Below are positions 6,967 to 7,942 of a stretch of DNA of 7,942 bases, piece by piece. The translations under genes and the position numbers were made by a program. The notes under the pieces are model-generated. The model was not told the DNA's origin. It saw nothing but the letters and a program-made list of their open reading frames with translations, and made no database searches. Origin of the DNA: Candidatus Glassiibacteriota bacterium (GTDB lineage Bacteria > Gemmatimonadota > Glassbacteria > GWA2-58-10). Location: positions 1 to 7,942 of the forward strand of contig JAUVUV010000088.1 of assembly GCA_030604975.1 (NCBI GenBank), given 5' to 3'. Position 1 is the first letter of the stretch. Each line of letters begins with the position of its first letter.

Positions 6967-7770
6967 ATGAGCGGAAAAAACTCAAATCTTGGTCAGGGGC
7001 ACCGGAGCCGTTTGCGGGACAAGTTCCTGGAAAAGGGGCTTTCCGCTTTCCGGGACGATGAGATAATCGAGCTGCTGCTCACTCTGGGCACTCCCCGCCT
7101 GGACTGCAAACAACCGGCCAGGGAGCTTTTGTCCCGGCTGGGGTCCTTGCGCAAGGTGTTCGAAGCCCCGGCCGAGGTGCTCAAAGAGATTCCGGGAGTC
7201 GGTGCGAAAAACGCCATGGCTCTCAGGCTGATCCACGAGGTGGCCCGCCGCTTCCTGGAAACCCGCCTTCAGGAGAGTATCTTCCTCAACGACTCAGCCG
7301 ATGTCTACGACTACCTTCGCCACAGCATGCGCGACCTCGACATAGAGGTATTCAAGGTTATCTATCTTGATGCACGTCACGCGGCAATGCACACCGAGGA
7401 CCTTTTCCAGGGCACGATGAGCTACAATGTGATTTACCTGCGGGAACTCCTTCGCAAAGCCCTCAACTATAACGCTGCAAGTCTCGTGGTGGCCCACAAC
7501 CACCCAAGCGGCGACCCCACGCCTTCGCTGGAAGACAAGCACCTGACCCGGGACATCGTGTTCTCTACAAGCCTGATCGAGGTGCGCCTGCTAGACCACG
7601 TGATTGTGGGCGAGGACAGTTTCTACAGTTTCGCTGACCGGGGGCTGATCGAAATTTACCTTCGGGAGTTCAAGCGCAACCCGGCGATGACCTATTTCCG
7701 CGAGGTGGCAGAGAAGGGCGTGGGCTGGGAGGTGGTGGAAGAGGCGAAAAAAGGCAGAAAGATAAAATGA
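6967..7770 (+). CDS. radC: RadC family JAB/MPN-domain protein
   Basis: A 267-residue member of the RadC (UPF0758) family. The N-terminal part (about 10-100) is the helix-hairpin-helix-like domain, with GHRSRLRDKFLEKG, ELLLTLGTPRLDCKQPA and the hairpin IPGVGAKNA (75-83). The C-terminal JAB/MPN domain (about 110-230) has the zinc-binding JAMM motif HNHPSGDPTPSLED (His177, His179, Asp190) with Glu144 in TEDLFQGT as the likely upstream acidic residue, then LLDHVIVGEDSFYSFADRG. The family's usual V-x-P-R-E before the motif reads IYLRE here (156-160). A Lys-rich tail of about 35 residues extends past the typical end. The molecular role of RadC is unresolved; the old DNA repair label rests on a mis-assigned mutation. 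ATG 6967 follows AGGGG by a few bases. It lies 79 bases after the small secreted gene with no visible link to it. Its TGA stop runs directly into the downstream repeat. Confidence 0.96.
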   Translation: MSGKNSNLGQGHRSRLRDKFLEKGLSAFRDDEIIELLLTLGTPRLDCKQPARELLSRLGSLRKVFEAPAEVLKEIPGVGAKNAMALRLIHEVARRFLETRLQESIFLNDSADVYDYLRHSMRDLDIEVFKVIYLDARHAAMHTEDLFQGTMSYNVIYLRELLRKALNYNAASLVVAHNHPSGDPTPSLEDKHLTRDIVFSTSLIEVRLLDHVIVGEDSFYSFADRGLIEIYLREFKRNPAMTYFREVAEKGVGWEVVEEAKKGRKIK

Positions 7771-7790
7771 CACACCCCTGAATCCCCTCT
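7770..7790. repeat. Inverted short arm of the palindromic repeat
   Basis: ACACACCCC (7770-7778) is the exact reverse complement of the GGGGTGTGT that ends both downstream units, and CCCCTCT (7784-7790) is the reverse complement of their AGAGGGG box. On the minus strand the arm reads AGAGGGG, a five-base spacer, then GGGGTGTGT, so it is a unit without the second hairpin, in opposite orientation. Its first base is the last base of the radC stop codon. Confidence 0.65.
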
Positions 7791-7835
7791 TTATAGCTAC
7801 TGTGTTTTAATCAAACAAAACTTAGACGTAAAAAT

Positions 7836-7881
7836 TCCCCTCTAGAAAAAGGGGTGCCCACGAAGTGGGCGGGGTGTGTAA
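7836..7881 (+). repeat. Tandem double-hairpin repeat, unit 1
   Basis: A 46-base unit identical to unit 2 at 40 positions. It contains a first hairpin (CCCCTCT, loop AGAA, AAAGGGG, with one mismatch), a perfect second hairpin GCCCAC-GAA-GTGGGC (7856-7870), and the end box GGGGTGTGT. The layout resembles REP-like or small palindromic elements scattered between genes in many genomes. No transposase is present in the window. Confidence 0.85.
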
Positions 7882-7882
7882 C

Positions 7883-7928
7883 TCCCCTCTAGAAAGAGGG
7901 GTGGCTGCGAAGCGGACGGGGTGTGTAA
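7883..7928 (+). repeat. Tandem double-hairpin repeat, unit 2
   Basis: The second 46-base unit, one base after unit 1 (47-base period). Here the first hairpin is perfect (CCCCTCT, loop AGAA, AGAGGGG; 7884-7901), while the second (7903-7917, loop GAA) is weakened. One stem pair has changed A-T to G-C, one C-G to a T-G wobble, and one is broken. The partly compensated changes suggest the folded form was maintained. No T-run follows either hairpin, so a classical intrinsic terminator is not supported. Confidence 0.85.
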
Positions 7929-7942
7929 ATGAAAGTTTTCTA

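Noticed and set aside
6602..6970. A 122-codon frame overlapping the radical SAM stop, the small secreted gene and the radC start.
   Set aside because: It needs a TTG start without a ribosome binding site and its product has no coherent character; the frame from 6624 has a perfect Shine-Dalgarno and signal peptide.
7836..7928. CRISPR array.
   Set aside because: Only two imperfect copies, separated by one base, with no spacers and no cas gene nearby.

Overview
The window is a compact, single-strand block of six genes, all on the + strand, followed by a short non-coding repeat region. The coding DNA is moderately GC-rich with AT-richer gaps. The organism is bacterial: there is a Tat-type signal peptide, a Sec signal peptide, one perfect Shine-Dalgarno site and a RadC protein. 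The gene styles and the GGGGTGTGT-type palindromic repeats remind me of uncultured Gram-negative lineages of the FCB / candidate-phylum kind. That placement is an impression, not something the sequence proves.

Layout: (1) 135-2300, a Tat-exported alkaline-phosphatase-superfamily phosphohydrolase with a full set of catalytic residues; (2) 2376-3314, a short-chain polyprenyl diphosphate synthase, probably making GGPP; (3) 3322-5304, starting 7 bases after gene 2, a five-helix membrane protein with a periplasmic AlkP-fold domain that has lost its nucleophile and all recognisable metal-binding histidines; (4) 5406-6605, a radical SAM enzyme with an unusually spaced cluster motif (C-x11-C-x2-C); (5) 6624-6887, a tiny secreted protein of unknown family with the best ribosome binding site in the window; (6) 6967-7770, RadC; (7) 7770-7928, an inverted short arm plus two tandem 46-base double-hairpin repeats.

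Genes 1 to 3 look like one functional unit. A prenyl diphosphate synthase sits between an apparently active and an apparently dead member of the same phosphohydrolase superfamily, both predicted to act outside the cytoplasmic membrane. A role in making or modifying a phosphorylated isoprenoid or envelope lipid is a reasonable guess, but no substrate can be read from the sequence. Genes 4 and 5 form a second tight pair (18-base gap). RadC is probably an unrelated neighbour. The most notable points are the pseudo-phosphohydrolase, the radical SAM motif and the small secreted orphan.
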